Positions 1 through 8,146 of a stretch of 64,000 bases of DNA are shown here, one piece after another (the first letter of the stretch is position 1; the number at the start of each line of letters is the position of its first letter). The translations under genes were made by a program, and so were the position numbers. Below the pieces are notes generated by a model. The model did not search any database and had not been told where the DNA came from. It worked only from the letters and a program-made list of their open reading frames with translations. This stretch comes from Pseudomonas sp. R76 (GTDB lineage Bacteria > Pseudomonadota > Gammaproteobacteria > Pseudomonadales > Pseudomonadaceae): contig NZ_CP019428.1 in assembly GCF_009834565.1 (NCBI RefSeq), positions 496,001 through 560,000 on the forward strand, read 5' to 3'.

Positions 1-105
1 CACCGTTGCGCGGTGGACGTCCTGCATGTGCACCAGGCGCCGATCACGCAGGATCACGCGGTCGGCCGCGATAAAGTCGGCCTCTTCAAGCAGCAGCAGG
101 TTCAC
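1..105 (-). CDS. rsmE: 16S rRNA (uracil-1498-N3)-methyltransferase RsmE, N-terminal part only
   Basis: Only the first 35 codons lie in the window; the rest runs off the left edge. The translation starts [11 protein letters not shown] and continues with an [16 protein letters not shown] segment, which matches the beginning of Pseudomonas RsmE, the enzyme that methylates U1498 of 16S rRNA. The start is a GTG at 103-105 that overlaps the tatC stop codon (GTGA), so the gene is probably the last member of the minus-strand ubiE-to-tatC operon. The identification rests on a short N-terminus and on the usual Pseudomonas neighbourhood of tatC. Confidence 0.75.
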   Translation of the reverse strand, partial: MNLLLLEEADFIAADRVILRDRRLVHMQDVHRATV

Positions 106-893
106 GGCTGGGTCGCTGGCGGCTGGTCGTCGTCGACGGGTTGGTCATCCGGGTGATCGCCACGCTTGCTGATCAGGCTGCCGAACAGAATGCCGATCTC
201 GAACAACATCCACATCGGCACGGCCAACAGGGTCTGCGAGAAAATGTCCGGCGGTGTCAGGATCATGCCGACCACAAAGCAGCCGATGATCACGTACGGA
301 CGTACTTTCTTCAGGTATTTGACGTCGACCACGCCGATCCACACCAGCAGCACCACGGCCACCGGGATTTCGAAGGCCACGCCAAAGGCGAAGAACAGCG
401 TCATCACGAAGTCGAGGTAACTGGTGATGTCGGTCATCATCTCCACACCGGCCGGGGTGGCGGCGGCGAAGAACTTGAAGATCAGCGGGAACACCAGGAA
501 ATAGGCGAAGGCCATGCCGGTGTAGAACAGCAGGATGCTCGACACCAGCAACGGCACGGCGATGCGCTTTTCATGCTTGTACAGGCCGGGCGCGATAAAG
601 CCCCAGATCTGATGCAGGATCACCGGGATCGCCAGGAACAGCGAAACCATCATGGTCAGCTTCAGTGGCGTCAGGAACGGCGACGACACGTCGGTGGCGA
701 TCATCGTCGCGCCCGCCGGCAAGTACTGGCGCAGTGGCGTAGAGACGAAGGTGTAGATCTGCTGGGTGAAAGCGAACAGCCCGGCAAAGATGATGAAGAT
801 GGCCGCTACGCAACGCAGCAGGCGGGTACGCAGCTCGGTGAGGTGCGAGACCAGCGGCATGTGCTGGTCGTTTTCCGGTTTATCAGCGCTCAT
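102..893 (-). CDS. tatC: Sec-independent (twin-arginine) translocase subunit TatC
   Basis: TatC is the polytopic inner-membrane receptor of the Tat pathway; with TatB it binds twin-arginine signal peptides and exports folded proteins. The 263-residue product has the family N-terminus ([16 protein letters not shown], around residues 12-27), the conserved FLTPLK segment near residue 73, the [16 protein letters not shown] loop and about six hydrophobic helices. The length is normal for the family. The ATG overlaps the tatB stop by four bases and the stop overlaps rsmE, indicating translational coupling. The C-terminal tail is Asp/Pro rich and poorly conserved. Confidence 0.97.
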   Translation of the reverse strand: MSADKPENDQHMPLVSHLTELRTRLLRCVAAIFIIFAGLFAFTQQIYTFVSTPLRQYLPAGATMIATDVSSPFLTPLKLTMMVSLFLAIPVILHQIWGFIAPGLYKHEKRIAVPLLVSSILLFYTGMAFAYFLVFPLIFKFFAAATPAGVEMMTDITSYLDFVMTLFFAFGVAFEIPVAVVLLVWIGVVDVKYLKKVRPYVIIGCFVVGMILTPPDIFSQTLLAVPMWMLFEIGILFGSLISKRGDHPDDQPVDDDQPPATQP

Positions 894-1315
894 GGGGCTC
901 GCGGCGGCAATGTAGGGTCATGGGGAGCGGGCGACGCAACGGGCGTCGGCGCTGGCGCGGTCGGGGCGGGCTCTGCCGGGGCGTGTTCCACCACAGGGGC
1001 AGCTTGGGCCACGGCAGGCGGTGCGATGCTGTGCTCGGCCACGGGCTCGGCCGGTTTGCTCGGCTCATTCACCGGCGACAGAATCTTGCGCGCTTCCTGC
1101 TCCAACGACAGGATATGTTCGTTGTGCAGTTGCCGGCGGATCTCGTCGGCGCCGATTTCCCGTTCAACTTCCTGTTTGATGGCGTTGAAACTGCGTTTCA
1201 GGCGCCCGATCCATAGGCCGGCCGTGCGTGCGGCACCGGGCAGGCGTTCCGGCCCCAATACCAGCAGGGCCACGAGGCCGACGAGGAGCAGTTCAGAGAA
1301 GCTGATACCAAACAT
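890..1315 (-). CDS. tatB: Sec-independent translocase subunit TatB
   Basis: TatB is the single-span subunit that pairs with TatC in substrate recognition. The 141-residue protein starts [21 protein letters not shown], a short N-terminal membrane helix followed by the P-E-R-L-P hinge typical of TatB, then an amphipathic charged helix ([18 protein letters not shown]). The second half is an Ala/Pro-rich low-complexity tail without recognisable structure, which is usual. It lies 10 bases downstream of tatA and overlaps tatC by four bases. Confidence 0.96.
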   Translation of the reverse strand: MFGISFSELLLVGLVALLVLGPERLPGAARTAGLWIGRLKRSFNAIKQEVEREIGADEIRRQLHNEHILSLEQEARKILSPVNEPSKPAEPVAEHSIAPPAVAQAAPVVEHAPAEPAPTAPAPTPVASPAPHDPTLPPRAP

Positions 1316-1325
1316 TAGTCAGTGC

Positions 1326-1616
1326 TCACGAGTCTTTGCGGGTCGGCTCTTCGACTTTTTCAGCCTGCACGTCGAAGGTCCGACGCTCAGTGATCGGCTG
1401 GGTCGCCTGGGGGTGCACAGGCTGGGCCGGAGGCACTGGGTTCACGACGGGGTTGACCACCGGGTCGGCCGGCTTTTCGTCATCGTTCATGGCTTTACGA
1501 AAGCCCTTGATCGACTCGCCGACGTCGGTGCCCAGGTTCTTGAGTTTCTTGGTGCCGAACACCAGTACCACCACTATCAGAATGACGATCCAGTGTTTCC
1601 AGTCAAAAATGCCCAT
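1326..1616 (-). CDS. tatA: Sec-independent translocase subunit TatA
   Basis: TatA forms the membrane pore or weakened-membrane zone of the Tat translocase. The 96-residue product has the short TM helix (residues about 8-20, [11 protein letters not shown]), the hinge motif [10 protein letters not shown] and an amphipathic helix ending in [10 protein letters not shown]. TatB in this family carries PERLP at the hinge instead, which separates the two paralogues. The C-terminal tail has a small tandem [10 protein letters not shown] repeat and is otherwise unstructured. It is the first gene of tatABC, 25 bases after hisE in the same operon. Confidence 0.96.
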   Translation of the reverse strand: MGIFDWKHWIVILIVVVLVFGTKKLKNLGTDVGESIKGFRKAMNDDEKPADPVVNPVVNPVPPAQPVHPQATQPITERRTFDVQAEKVEEPTRKDS

Positions 1617-1641
1617 GCTGCAATTCCTCTGTAAAAGTTAT

Positions 1642-1974
1642 TCAGGCGGACGGGCGCGAGGCCTTTTCGGCGTGCCCGGACAAGCCGAAGCGACGGTCCA
1701 GTTCATCCAGCACGGCCTGTGGATGCTGCCCCAGTTGGGCGAGCATGACCAGGCTGTGGAACCATAGGTCAGCGGTTTCGTAGATCACATCGCTGCAGTC
1801 GCCGCTGATCTGGGCGTCTTTGGCGGCAATGATGGTCTCGACGGATTCTTCGCCGAGTTTTTCCAGAATCTTGTTCAAGCCCTTGTGGTACAGGCTGGCG
1901 ACGTAGGAGCTGTCGGCGTCCGCGCCTTTGCGGTCCTCCAGCACCTGGGCCACGCGGTTGAGGGTATCGCTCAT
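1642..1974 (-). CDS. hisE: Phosphoribosyl-ATP pyrophosphatase (histidine biosynthesis)
   Basis: HisE hydrolyses phosphoribosyl-ATP to phosphoribosyl-AMP, the second step of histidine synthesis. The 110-residue product has the all-alpha MazG-like fold signature: [15 protein letters not shown] followed by an E-T-A-D-L-W-F-H helix, supplying the acidic metal-binding residues. Length is normal. It begins two bases after the hisI stop codon, so the two steps are co-expressed but not fused, unlike the HisIE fusion of enterobacteria. Confidence 0.97.
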   Translation of the reverse strand: MSDTLNRVAQVLEDRKGADADSSYVASLYHKGLNKILEKLGEESVETIIAAKDAQISGDCSDVIYETADLWFHSLVMLAQLGQHPQAVLDELDRRFGLSGHAEKASRPSA

Positions 1975-1976
1975 GT

Positions 1977-2369
1977 TCAGTGTCCTGCCGAGTAAATGGC
2001 GTGCGGGTCTTTGAGCACCGGTTCAACCACCTTCCATTCGCCGTTCTCGAACACGCGATAGAAGCAACTGTGACGACCGGTGTGGCAAGCGATGTCGCCG
2101 ATCTGCTCGACCATCAGGATCACCACGTCGGCGTCGCAGTCGATGCGCATCTCGTGCAGGGTTTGCACGTGCCCGGACTCTTCGCCCTTGCGCCACAGTT
2201 TGCCACGCGAACGTGACCAGTAAATGGCGCGCTGCTCAGTGGCAGTAAGGCTCAGGGCCTCGCGGTTCATCCAGGCCATCATCAGCACGCGCCCGGTCTT
2301 GTAGTCCTGGGCAATGGCCGGCACCAGGCCGTCACTGTCCCACTTGATCTCGTCCAGCCAGTCTTTCAT
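1977..2369 (-). CDS. hisI: Phosphoribosyl-AMP cyclohydrolase (histidine biosynthesis)
   Basis: HisI opens the purine ring of phosphoribosyl-AMP, the third step of histidine synthesis, and needs Zn2+ and Mg2+. The 130-residue product contains the D-C-D-x-D metal motif ([10 protein letters not shown]) and the C-H-T-G-R-x-S-C zinc motif near the C-terminus. The start at the ATG of [10 protein letters not shown] gives the family's usual length; a longer open frame extends upstream into unrelated sequence overlapping the ubiB 3' end and is rejected. It follows ubiB by 41 bases. Confidence 0.97.
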   Translation of the reverse strand: MKDWLDEIKWDSDGLVPAIAQDYKTGRVLMMAWMNREALSLTATEQRAIYWSRSRGKLWRKGEESGHVQTLHEMRIDCDADVVILMVEQIGDIACHTGRHSCFYRVFENGEWKVVEPVLKDPHAIYSAGH

Positions 2370-2410
2370 GTTCCGCTCCGGCAATTTGCGACAGTGTATA
2401 ACCGGATCGG

Positions 2411-4015
2411 CTATCGACGCACGATCAGATAAACACCCACGGCGACCATGATGCCGGCCGGCCAGTGGCCCAGTTGGTTCAGCGGCCCGCCGATGGCGAG
2501 CATCACGCCGCCAACCAGGTGCGCGGCGCCCAGCAGGCGCAGGAACCAGTCGTCCTTGCGCTTCTGCCACGGCGGCGCGGGGTCTTTGGCGTGGGGCTGG
2601 GACATGCGCTCCAGCAGGTCGCGGGTCATGCTGGCCAGGTGCGGCAGCTGCTCCACTTGGCTTTGCAGGTTGCCCAGCAAGGTTTTCGGGCTGACGCGCT
2701 CACGCATCCAGCGCTCCAGGAACGGCTGCGCGGTGTTCCACAGGTCGAGGTCCGGGTACAACTGACGGCCAAGGCCTTCGATGTTCAGCAGGGTTTTTTG
2801 CAGCAGGACCAACTGCGGCTGCACTTCCATATTGAAGCGCCGCGCGGTCTGGAACAGGCGCATCAGCACCTGGCCGAATGAAATATCTTTTAACGGTTTT
2901 TCAAAGATCGGCTCGCACACGGTGCGGATCGCCGCTTCGAATTCGTTGAGCTTGGTTTCTGCCGGCACCCAGCCTGAATCGATGTGCAACTGCGCCACGC
3001 GGCGGTAGTCGCGCTTGAAGAAGGCAAACAGGTTGCGCGCCAGGTAATCCTGGTCTTCCGGGGTCAGGCTGCCGACGATGCCGCAGTCGATTGCGATGTA
3101 CTGCGGGCTCCACGGGTTGACGGTGCTGACGAAGATGTTGCCCGGGTGCATGTCGGCGTGGAAGAAGCTGTCGCGGAACACCTGGGTGAAGAAGATCTCC
3201 ACGCCGCGCTCGGCGAGCATCTTCATGTCGGTGCGCTGGTCGGCCAGTGTGGCGAGGTCGGTGACCTGCACGCCGTAGATGCGCTCCATCACCAGCACTT
3301 TCGGGCGGCACCAGTCCCAATAGATTTGTGGCACGTACAACAGCTGCGAGCCTTCGAAGTTGCGCTTGAGCTGGCTGGCGTTGGCGGCTTCGCGCAGCAG
3401 GTCGAGTTCGTCGTAGATGGTTTTTTCGTAGTCGGCGACCACGTCCACCGGGTGCAGCAGGCGCGCGTCGGCAGAGAAACGCTCGGCGGCGCGGGCGAGG
3501 ATGAACAGCCACGCCAGGTCCTGGCCGATGATCGGCTTGAGGCCGGGGCGAATCACCTTCACCACCACTTCTTCGCCGGTCTTGAGCTGCGCCGCATGCA
3601 CTTGCGCAACCGAGGCCGAGGCCAGCGGGTCGACGTCGAAACGGCGGAACACTTCGCTGATCTTCTTGCCCAGCTGCTCTTCGATCAGCTTCATCGACTG
3701 CTGGGAGTCAAACGGCGGCACGCGGTCCTGCAGCAGCATCAGCTCATCGGCGATGTCTTCGGGCAACAGGTCGCGGCGGGTGGAGAGGATCTGCCCGAAT
3801 TTGATAAAGATCGGCCCCAGGTCCTGCAGCGCCAGGCGCAGGCGCGCGCCCCGGCTCAGCTCCAGCTGTTTGCGCGGGAACCAGCGCCACGGCAGCACAT
3901 AGCGCACCGCCAGCAGGAACCACGGCAAGGGCAGGGCGAACAGCAGGTCATCGAGGCGGTAGCGAATTACGACGCGCTGGATACGAAACAAACGGCGGAC
4001 GGCGAGCAGCTTCAT
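2411..4015 (-). CDS. ubiB: Ubiquinone biosynthesis regulatory protein kinase/ATPase UbiB
   Basis: UbiB is a membrane-bound atypical kinase-like ATPase (ABC1/ADCK/COQ8 family) required for ubiquinone synthesis; it is thought to help extract lipid precursors for the Ubi complex. The 534-residue protein shows the family KxGQ motif ([11 protein letters not shown], about residue 75), the Ala-rich loop [11 protein letters not shown], a conserved H-A-D-x-H-P-G-N catalytic segment and a D-C-G motif in place of DFG. Two C-terminal hydrophobic helices form the membrane anchor. The ATG overlaps the ubiJ stop by four bases. Confidence 0.97.
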   Translation of the reverse strand: MKLLAVRRLFRIQRVVIRYRLDDLLFALPLPWFLLAVRYVLPWRWFPRKQLELSRGARLRLALQDLGPIFIKFGQILSTRRDLLPEDIADELMLLQDRVPPFDSQQSMKLIEEQLGKKISEVFRRFDVDPLASASVAQVHAAQLKTGEEVVVKVIRPGLKPIIGQDLAWLFILARAAERFSADARLLHPVDVVADYEKTIYDELDLLREAANASQLKRNFEGSQLLYVPQIYWDWCRPKVLVMERIYGVQVTDLATLADQRTDMKMLAERGVEIFFTQVFRDSFFHADMHPGNIFVSTVNPWSPQYIAIDCGIVGSLTPEDQDYLARNLFAFFKRDYRRVAQLHIDSGWVPAETKLNEFEAAIRTVCEPIFEKPLKDISFGQVLMRLFQTARRFNMEVQPQLVLLQKTLLNIEGLGRQLYPDLDLWNTAQPFLERWMRERVSPKTLLGNLQSQVEQLPHLASMTRDLLERMSQPHAKDPAPPWQKRKDDWFLRLLGAAHLVGGVMLAIGGPLNQLGHWPAGIMVAVGVYLIVRR

Positions 4016-4635
4016 GCGTTATCGCTTGGATCAAGGGAACGGCTCAGGCGCTCGAAGCGTGCCTCAAGGCGTTCCAGGTCGATTTTGGCCTTGTCGAGTT
4101 CACGAAAGCGCGCTTGCGCTTCGCGTTCTCCGACCAGGGTGCGCGATTCTTCGCTCAGGTATTCGGCAAGGTTCTGGCTGAGGCTGGCAAACCCCTGCTG
4201 ATACCAGCGCGAGCGGCTGCGCAGGTGCCCGCTGATCAACTGGGTGGCCACGGGGCCGATCCAGCGTGACAGCTCGTATTCCCAGTCCAGTTCCAGGTCT
4301 TGCAGCACGGCGGCCAGGTCCATCAGCACCGCGCTGTCGCCTTCCAGCTCCACTTCGGGGCCGTGGAGGATGGCGGTTTTGTTGCGGCTCAGTGCCAGGT
4401 GCAACAGGCTCGACGCCGGCGCGCGCAGGGTGCAGTCGGCCTCGGCGGCCCACTGGCTTGCGAGCAGCAGGCCTTCATCGCTGGGCAGGATAAACAGCTG
4501 CATGGCGGGGCTGGTGCAATCGACGGCAATCACCTTGCCGTTCAAGTGCGCGAGCCGCGCCAGGGCGGTGCTGTCCAGGCGCAGCACACGGTTGATGCCG
4601 TGTTCGACGCTGGCGAGAAGGCCCTGGAACAGCAT
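4012..4635 (-). CDS. ubiJ: Ubiquinone biosynthesis accessory factor UbiJ (SCP2 domain)
   Basis: UbiJ is a soluble lipid-binding scaffold of the Ubi metabolon. The 207-residue product has an N-terminal SCP2-like sterol carrier region (residues about 15-115) and a charged C-terminal helix rich in Glu, Arg and Leu (residues about 165-203) that looks like a coiled coil. Position between ubiE and ubiB, with one- and four-base overlaps, is the diagnostic ubiEJB arrangement of gammaproteobacteria. The sequence is divergent, so the assignment leans on context as well as on the domain. Confidence 0.93.
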   Translation of the reverse strand: MLFQGLLASVEHGINRVLRLDSTALARLAHLNGKVIAVDCTSPAMQLFILPSDEGLLLASQWAAEADCTLRAPASSLLHLALSRNKTAILHGPEVELEGDSAVLMDLAAVLQDLELDWEYELSRWIGPVATQLISGHLRSRSRWYQQGFASLSQNLAEYLSEESRTLVGEREAQARFRELDKAKIDLERLEARFERLSRSLDPSDNA

Positions 4636-5405
4636 CAGGGCTTGATGCCGCGGTGCAGGGCGACGATACCCGAGGTCATGTTGTGGTAGGTCACGCGGTC
4701 GAAACCGGCCTCTACCATCATCGACTTCAGGGTTTCCTGGTCGGGGTGCATGCGGATCGATTCGGCCAGGTAGCGGTAGCTCTCGGCGTCATTGGTGATC
4801 AGCTTGCCCATCAACGGCATAAAGGCGAACGAGTAAGTGTCGTAGACCTTGGACATCAGCGCGTTGGTCGGCTTGGAGAACTCCAGCACCAGCAGGCGGC
4901 CACCCGGCTTGAGCACGCGCAGCATCGAGCGGATCGCGTCTTCTTTATGGGTGACGTTGCGCAGGCCGAAGGCGATGGTCACGCAGTCGAAATGGTTGTC
5001 CGGGAACGGCAGCTTTTCCGCGTCGGCCTGGACGAATTCGATATTGCCGGCCACGCCTTTATCCAGCAGGCGGTCACGGCCGACCTTGAGCATCGAGCCG
5101 TTGATGTCGGCCAGCACGACCTGGCCGGTAGGGCCGACGAGCTTGGAGAATTTGGCCGCCAGGTCGCCCGTGCCGCCGGCGATGTCCAGCACGCGGTTGC
5201 CGGTGCGTACGCCCGACAGCTCGATAGTGAAGCGCTTCCACAGGCGGTGCATGCCGCCTGACAGCACGTCGTTCATCAGGTCGTACTTGGCGGCTACGGA
5301 GTGGAACACCTCAGCGACTTTTTCCGCTTTCTGGCTTTCCGGAACGTTCTTGAAGCCGAAGTGAGTGGTGGGTTCGGCATCGCTGCCTTTGCGCTGATCA
5401 GTCAT
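4635..5405 (-). CDS. ubiE: Demethylmenaquinone/2-methoxy-6-polyprenyl-benzoquinol methyltransferase UbiE
   Basis: UbiE is the SAM-dependent C-methyltransferase of ubiquinone synthesis. The 256-residue product has the class I SAM motif [10 protein letters not shown], the [12 protein letters not shown] motif of the family and the terminal HRGIKP. The start is the ATG of [12 protein letters not shown], which gives the family's usual length; 21 upstream codons in frame are not conserved. It is the first gene of the minus-strand ubi-his-tat operon, and its promoter should lie between 5406 and 5550. Confidence 0.97.
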   Translation of the reverse strand: MTDQRKGSDAEPTTHFGFKNVPESQKAEKVAEVFHSVAAKYDLMNDVLSGGMHRLWKRFTIELSGVRTGNRVLDIAGGTGDLAAKFSKLVGPTGQVVLADINGSMLKVGRDRLLDKGVAGNIEFVQADAEKLPFPDNHFDCVTIAFGLRNVTHKEDAIRSMLRVLKPGGRLLVLEFSKPTNALMSKVYDTYSFAFMPLMGKLITNDAESYRYLAESIRMHPDQETLKSMMVEAGFDRVTYHNMTSGIVALHRGIKP

Positions 5406-5550
5406 ATCGCTGTCACCAAAAGAGAATGCGGGACATGATAATCCCCAAGGCCTACTTTGTCTTGGCAAGGCTGAAGGTAAGATAGGCGGTCACCGAGACC
5501 TTTTGCCGCATGGCAGGTGTTCTGAGTCGTTAAAAAGAGGAGTCATTGCA

Positions 5551-5826
5551 ATGGCCCGTATTACCGTTGAGCGTGCACATTCCCTGGGTAAAGAAGCTGC
5601 GCGGGCGAAGGCCGAGAAGTTGGCGAACAAACTCAAGGAGCAATATGGCCTGGAGCCGTCGTGGTCCGGCGATACCCTCAACCTTAAGCGTTCGGGGGTT
5701 AAAGGCACTGTGTTAGTCGCCGATGATTCGCTGCGCATTGATGTGGAACTCGGCCTGTTGATGTCGGCCATGAGTGGCACGATCAAGTCCGAAATCGAAA
5801 AAGCCCTGGATAAGGCACTGGCCTGA
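5551..5826 (+). CDS. Polyhydroxyalkanoic acid system family protein (PHA granule-regulating domain)
   Basis: The 91-residue basic/acidic protein begins MARITVERAHSLGKEAARAKAEKL and matches the small PHA_gran_rgn family found near mcl-PHA genes in Pseudomonas; its biochemical role is not established. A good ribosome binding site (AAGAGGAG, 5534-5541) precedes the ATG at 5551, which rules out the upstream in-frame start. It is transcribed toward phaI, 105 bases ahead of it, so it may share expression with the granule proteins. No signal peptide or membrane segment is visible. Confidence 0.85.
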   Translation: MARITVERAHSLGKEAARAKAEKLANKLKEQYGLEPSWSGDTLNLKRSGVKGTVLVADDSLRIDVELGLLMSAMSGTIKSEIEKALDKALA

Positions 5827-5931
5827 CCCGAATGCGCTTAGGGTGCCGATTCTAATTTTTCACCCTACTTTGTGCCCAAGCCCTCAACTCCTGTGGGCCG
5901 TTCCTCGACCCTAATCTGCGTGAGGTGCACC

Positions 5932-6354
5932 ATGGCCAAAGTTATTTTGAAGAAAAAAATCGACGTTCAGTCTACCGCCCTGAGTGACGTTAAAAGCTAT
6001 GCCCGCAAGATCTGGCTGGCCGGTCTTGGTGCCTATGCCAAGGTCGGCAGCGAGGGCGGCGAGTACTTCAAAGAGCTGGTTAAGACCGGTCAACATGTTG
6101 AAAGTAAAGGCAAAAAAGTTGTGGTTGAACAACTTGATGCCGCCAACAGTCAGATTGACCAAGTAAAGAGTAATGTCTCAAGCGTCAAAGGTTTGGTTGA
6201 AGTTCAACTGGATAAAGTTGAAAAAGCTTTTGACACGCGTGTTGCAAGTGCCTTGAATCGGATCGGCATTGCGTCTAAACATGACGTTGAGACACTCTCT
6301 GCTAAGCTCGAAGAGCTGACGGCATTGCTAGAACGTGTCGCGCGTAAACACTAA
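5932..6354 (+). CDS. phaI: PHA granule-associated phasin PhaI
   Basis: PhaI is a small phasin that coats medium-chain-length PHA granules. The 140-residue product has the phasin N-terminal signature SYARKIWLAGLGAYAKVG (about residues 21-38) and a long amphipathic helical region with heptad-like Leu/Val spacing through to the C-terminus. It aligns with the first 135 residues of the adjacent PhaF, showing that the two are paralogues, but it lacks PhaF's AAKP tail. The start ATG in the GCACCATGGCC context follows a GTGAGGTG ribosome binding site. phaF starts 12 bases downstream. Confidence 0.95.
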   Translation: MAKVILKKKIDVQSTALSDVKSYARKIWLAGLGAYAKVGSEGGEYFKELVKTGQHVESKGKKVVVEQLDAANSQIDQVKSNVSSVKGLVEVQLDKVEKAFDTRVASALNRIGIASKHDVETLSAKLEELTALLERVARKH

Positions 6355-6366
6355 GGAGACATCGGG

Positions 6367-7326
6367 ATGGCTGTTAAAAAGACTACTCAGAAAGAAGGCA
6401 GCTCGTGGATCGGGGAAGTTGAAAAATATTCCCGTAAGATCTGGCTTGCTGGTTTAGGCGTGTACTCGAAGGTTAGCAGTGACGGCGGTAAGTACTTCGA
6501 GACTTTGGTCAAAGACGGCGAGAAGGCCGAGAAGTTGACCAAAACCACAGTGGGTAAAAAAGTCGAAGCGGCAAAGGCCAGCGCAGGTTCCGCCAAGTCG
6601 ACTATTTCGGATACCTGGGGCAAGTTGGAAGAAACTTTCGACAAGCGTCTTAACAGTGCCATTTCGCGACTGGGTGTGCCCAGCAAAGCGGAACTGAAGA
6701 CGCTGCACAGCAAGGTCGATACCCTGACCAAGCAAATCGAAAAACTCACCGGCGCTAAAGTGGCTCCGGCTAAAACCGCAGCGGCCAAGCCTGCTGCCAA
6801 ACCTGCCGCTAAAACGGCTGCCGCCAAACCGGCTGCAAAATCTGCGGCCAAGCCACTGGTTAAAGCTGCTGCCAAACCTGCGGCCAAGGCCCCGGCCAAA
6901 GCAGCGGCTAAACCGGCTGCCAAGCCTGCCGCTAAAACCGCTGCTGCCAAACCCGCCGCCAAGCCTGCTGCTAAACCCGTGGCCGCTAAAGCTGCTGCCA
7001 AACCAGTAGCCAAGACTGCGGCGAAACCTGCGGCTAAAACTGCCGCCGCTAAACCGGCTGCCAAGCCGGCCGCTGCGAAAACTGCAGCCAAGCCCGCCGC
7101 GGCTAAACCTGCTGCAAAACCTGTGGCTGCAAAGCCAGCGGCAAAACCAGCCGCCGCCAAGAAGCCTGCTGTAGCGAAAAAACCAGCAGCGCCAAAGCCT
7201 GCTGTTGCGGCCAAGCCTGCAACCCCGGCGCCTACCGCGTCGACAGCCAACTCGGTGTCCGCACCGACGCCCGCTGCTACCCCGACTGCATCGCCGGCAA
7301 CCCCGACGCCAACCAGTCAGTCCTGA
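6367..7326 (+). CDS. phaF: PHA granule-associated phasin and nucleoid-binding protein PhaF
   Basis: PhaF binds PHA granules through its N-terminal phasin domain and DNA through a histone H1-like C-terminal tail, helping granules segregate at cell division. Of the 319 residues, about 1-130 form the phasin domain (KYSRKIWLAGLGVYSKV) and about 131-275 are a Lys/Ala/Pro repeat of AAKP units, followed by a Pro/Thr/Ala-rich end. The repeat DNA is degenerate at third positions, but units are still prone to slippage, so tail length may vary between strains. It is the last gene of phaIF and is followed by a strong terminator. Confidence 0.97.
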   Translation: MAVKKTTQKEGSSWIGEVEKYSRKIWLAGLGVYSKVSSDGGKYFETLVKDGEKAEKLTKTTVGKKVEAAKASAGSAKSTISDTWGKLEETFDKRLNSAISRLGVPSKAELKTLHSKVDTLTKQIEKLTGAKVAPAKTAAAKPAAKPAAKTAAAKPAAKSAAKPLVKAAAKPAAKAPAKAAAKPAAKPAAKTAAAKPAAKPAAKPVAAKAAAKPVAKTAAKPAAKTAAAKPAAKPAAAKTAAKPAAAKPAAKPVAAKPAAKPAAAKKPAVAKKPAAPKPAVAAKPATPAPTASTANSVSAPTPAATPTASPATPTPTSQS

Positions 7327-7345
7327 TTTTTTCAGGGCACAAAAA

Positions 7346-7376
7346 ACGCCCGGCCTGTGAAGGTCGGGCGTTTTTT
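7346..7376 (+). terminator. Intrinsic terminator after phaF
   Basis: A GC-rich inverted repeat (ACGCCCGGCC / GGTCGGGCGT with a short loop) is followed directly by a run of six T residues, 20 bases downstream of the phaF stop. An A-run precedes the stem, so it may also work in the opposite direction for the minus-strand phaD transcript. Confidence 0.9.
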
Positions 7377-7406
7377 GTGGGCGATCTTATTACCCACATA
7401 GTTCCA

Positions 7407-7497
7407 ATGTGGGAGCGGGCTTGCCCGCGATTGCGGTCTGCCGATGCCATAGGTGCTAACTGACCCACCGCTATCGCGGGCAAGCCCGCTCCCACAT
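7407..7497. repeat. REPIN (inverted pair of REP sequences)
   Basis: Two copies of the REP palindrome GGGAGCGGGCTTGCCCGC face each other in inverted orientation (7408-7431 and 7473-7496) around a 40-base spacer, with GTGGG at the outer ends. This is the classic REPIN architecture of the P. fluorescens group. It lies between the phaF terminator and the phaD 3' end. Confidence 0.9.
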
Positions 7498-7499
7498 TT

Positions 7500-8120
7500 T
7501 TAATCCATGTCATCCAGGTACTTGAGGGCGAATTTTTCGGTCGCCTGCCGTGCCGGCAACAGCAAGTGCGGCGCCACCAGCATCATGATCTGGTACACCA
7601 CCACGCGCACCTCGCCCTCCCGGTCCAGAATCCGCTGGTAATCCAGGGAAAACAGCAAAGTCATGGTGATCTGTTCCACCAATTGCCCCAGCGCCTGGGT
7701 ATCACTGACCAGTTGCCCCGCCGCCTTCAACCGCGCCAGTAATGAAGCCAGCGTGCGCTTGAGCGCCGTCAGCAAGTTGCGAATGCCCTTGGCCAGCTTC
7801 GGCAAACGCCCGGCCAGGTTCGACAAGTCCTGAAACAGAAACCGGTAATGGGCCATGCGCTCGACGATCAAGTGCAGGAACAGCCAGTAATCTTCAGCTC
7901 TCAGCTGCGCATCCGCAGGCGGATCGAGCAGCGGCGCCAGTTCATTTTGAAAGCGCTCGAACAACCCGAGCACAAGCGGTTCCTTGCCATGAAAGTGGTA
8001 GTAGAGGTTGCCGGGGCTGATCCCCATTTCATTGGCCACCTCCATGGTCGACACGTTCGGTTCGCCTTTGTGGTTGAACAACTGCAGGGCACATTCAAGG
8101 ATACGGTCGCGGGTCTTCAT
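7500..8120 (-). CDS. phaD: TetR-family transcriptional activator of PHA genes PhaD
   Basis: PhaD is the TetR-like protein that activates the pha promoters in mcl-PHA producing pseudomonads, probably responding to an acyl-CoA ligand. The 206-residue product has an N-terminal TetR helix-turn-helix (residues about 20-50, including MGISPGNLYYHFHGKE) and a helical ligand domain. It is the last gene of the minus-strand phaC1-Z-C2-D cluster, 26 bases after phaC2. Its stop is only three bases from the REPIN. Confidence 0.95.
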   Translation of the reverse strand: MKTRDRILECALQLFNHKGEPNVSTMEVANEMGISPGNLYYHFHGKEPLVLGLFERFQNELAPLLDPPADAQLRAEDYWLFLHLIVERMAHYRFLFQDLSNLAGRLPKLAKGIRNLLTALKRTLASLLARLKAAGQLVSDTQALGQLVEQITMTLLFSLDYQRILDREGEVRVVVYQIMMLVAPHLLLPARQATEKFALKYLDDMD

Positions 8121-8146
8121 CCAGTCTTCTTAATGTGATCGTTGAC

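Noticed and set aside
141..1634. 497-codon plus-strand open frame across tatC, tatB and tatA
   Set aside because: Antisense shadow rich in His, Gln, Asp and Arg; the tat genes on the other strand are unambiguous.
6760..7200. Tandem repeat that could be mistaken for a CRISPR or minisatellite array
   Set aside because: It encodes the AAKP repeats of PhaF in frame and has no unique spacers.
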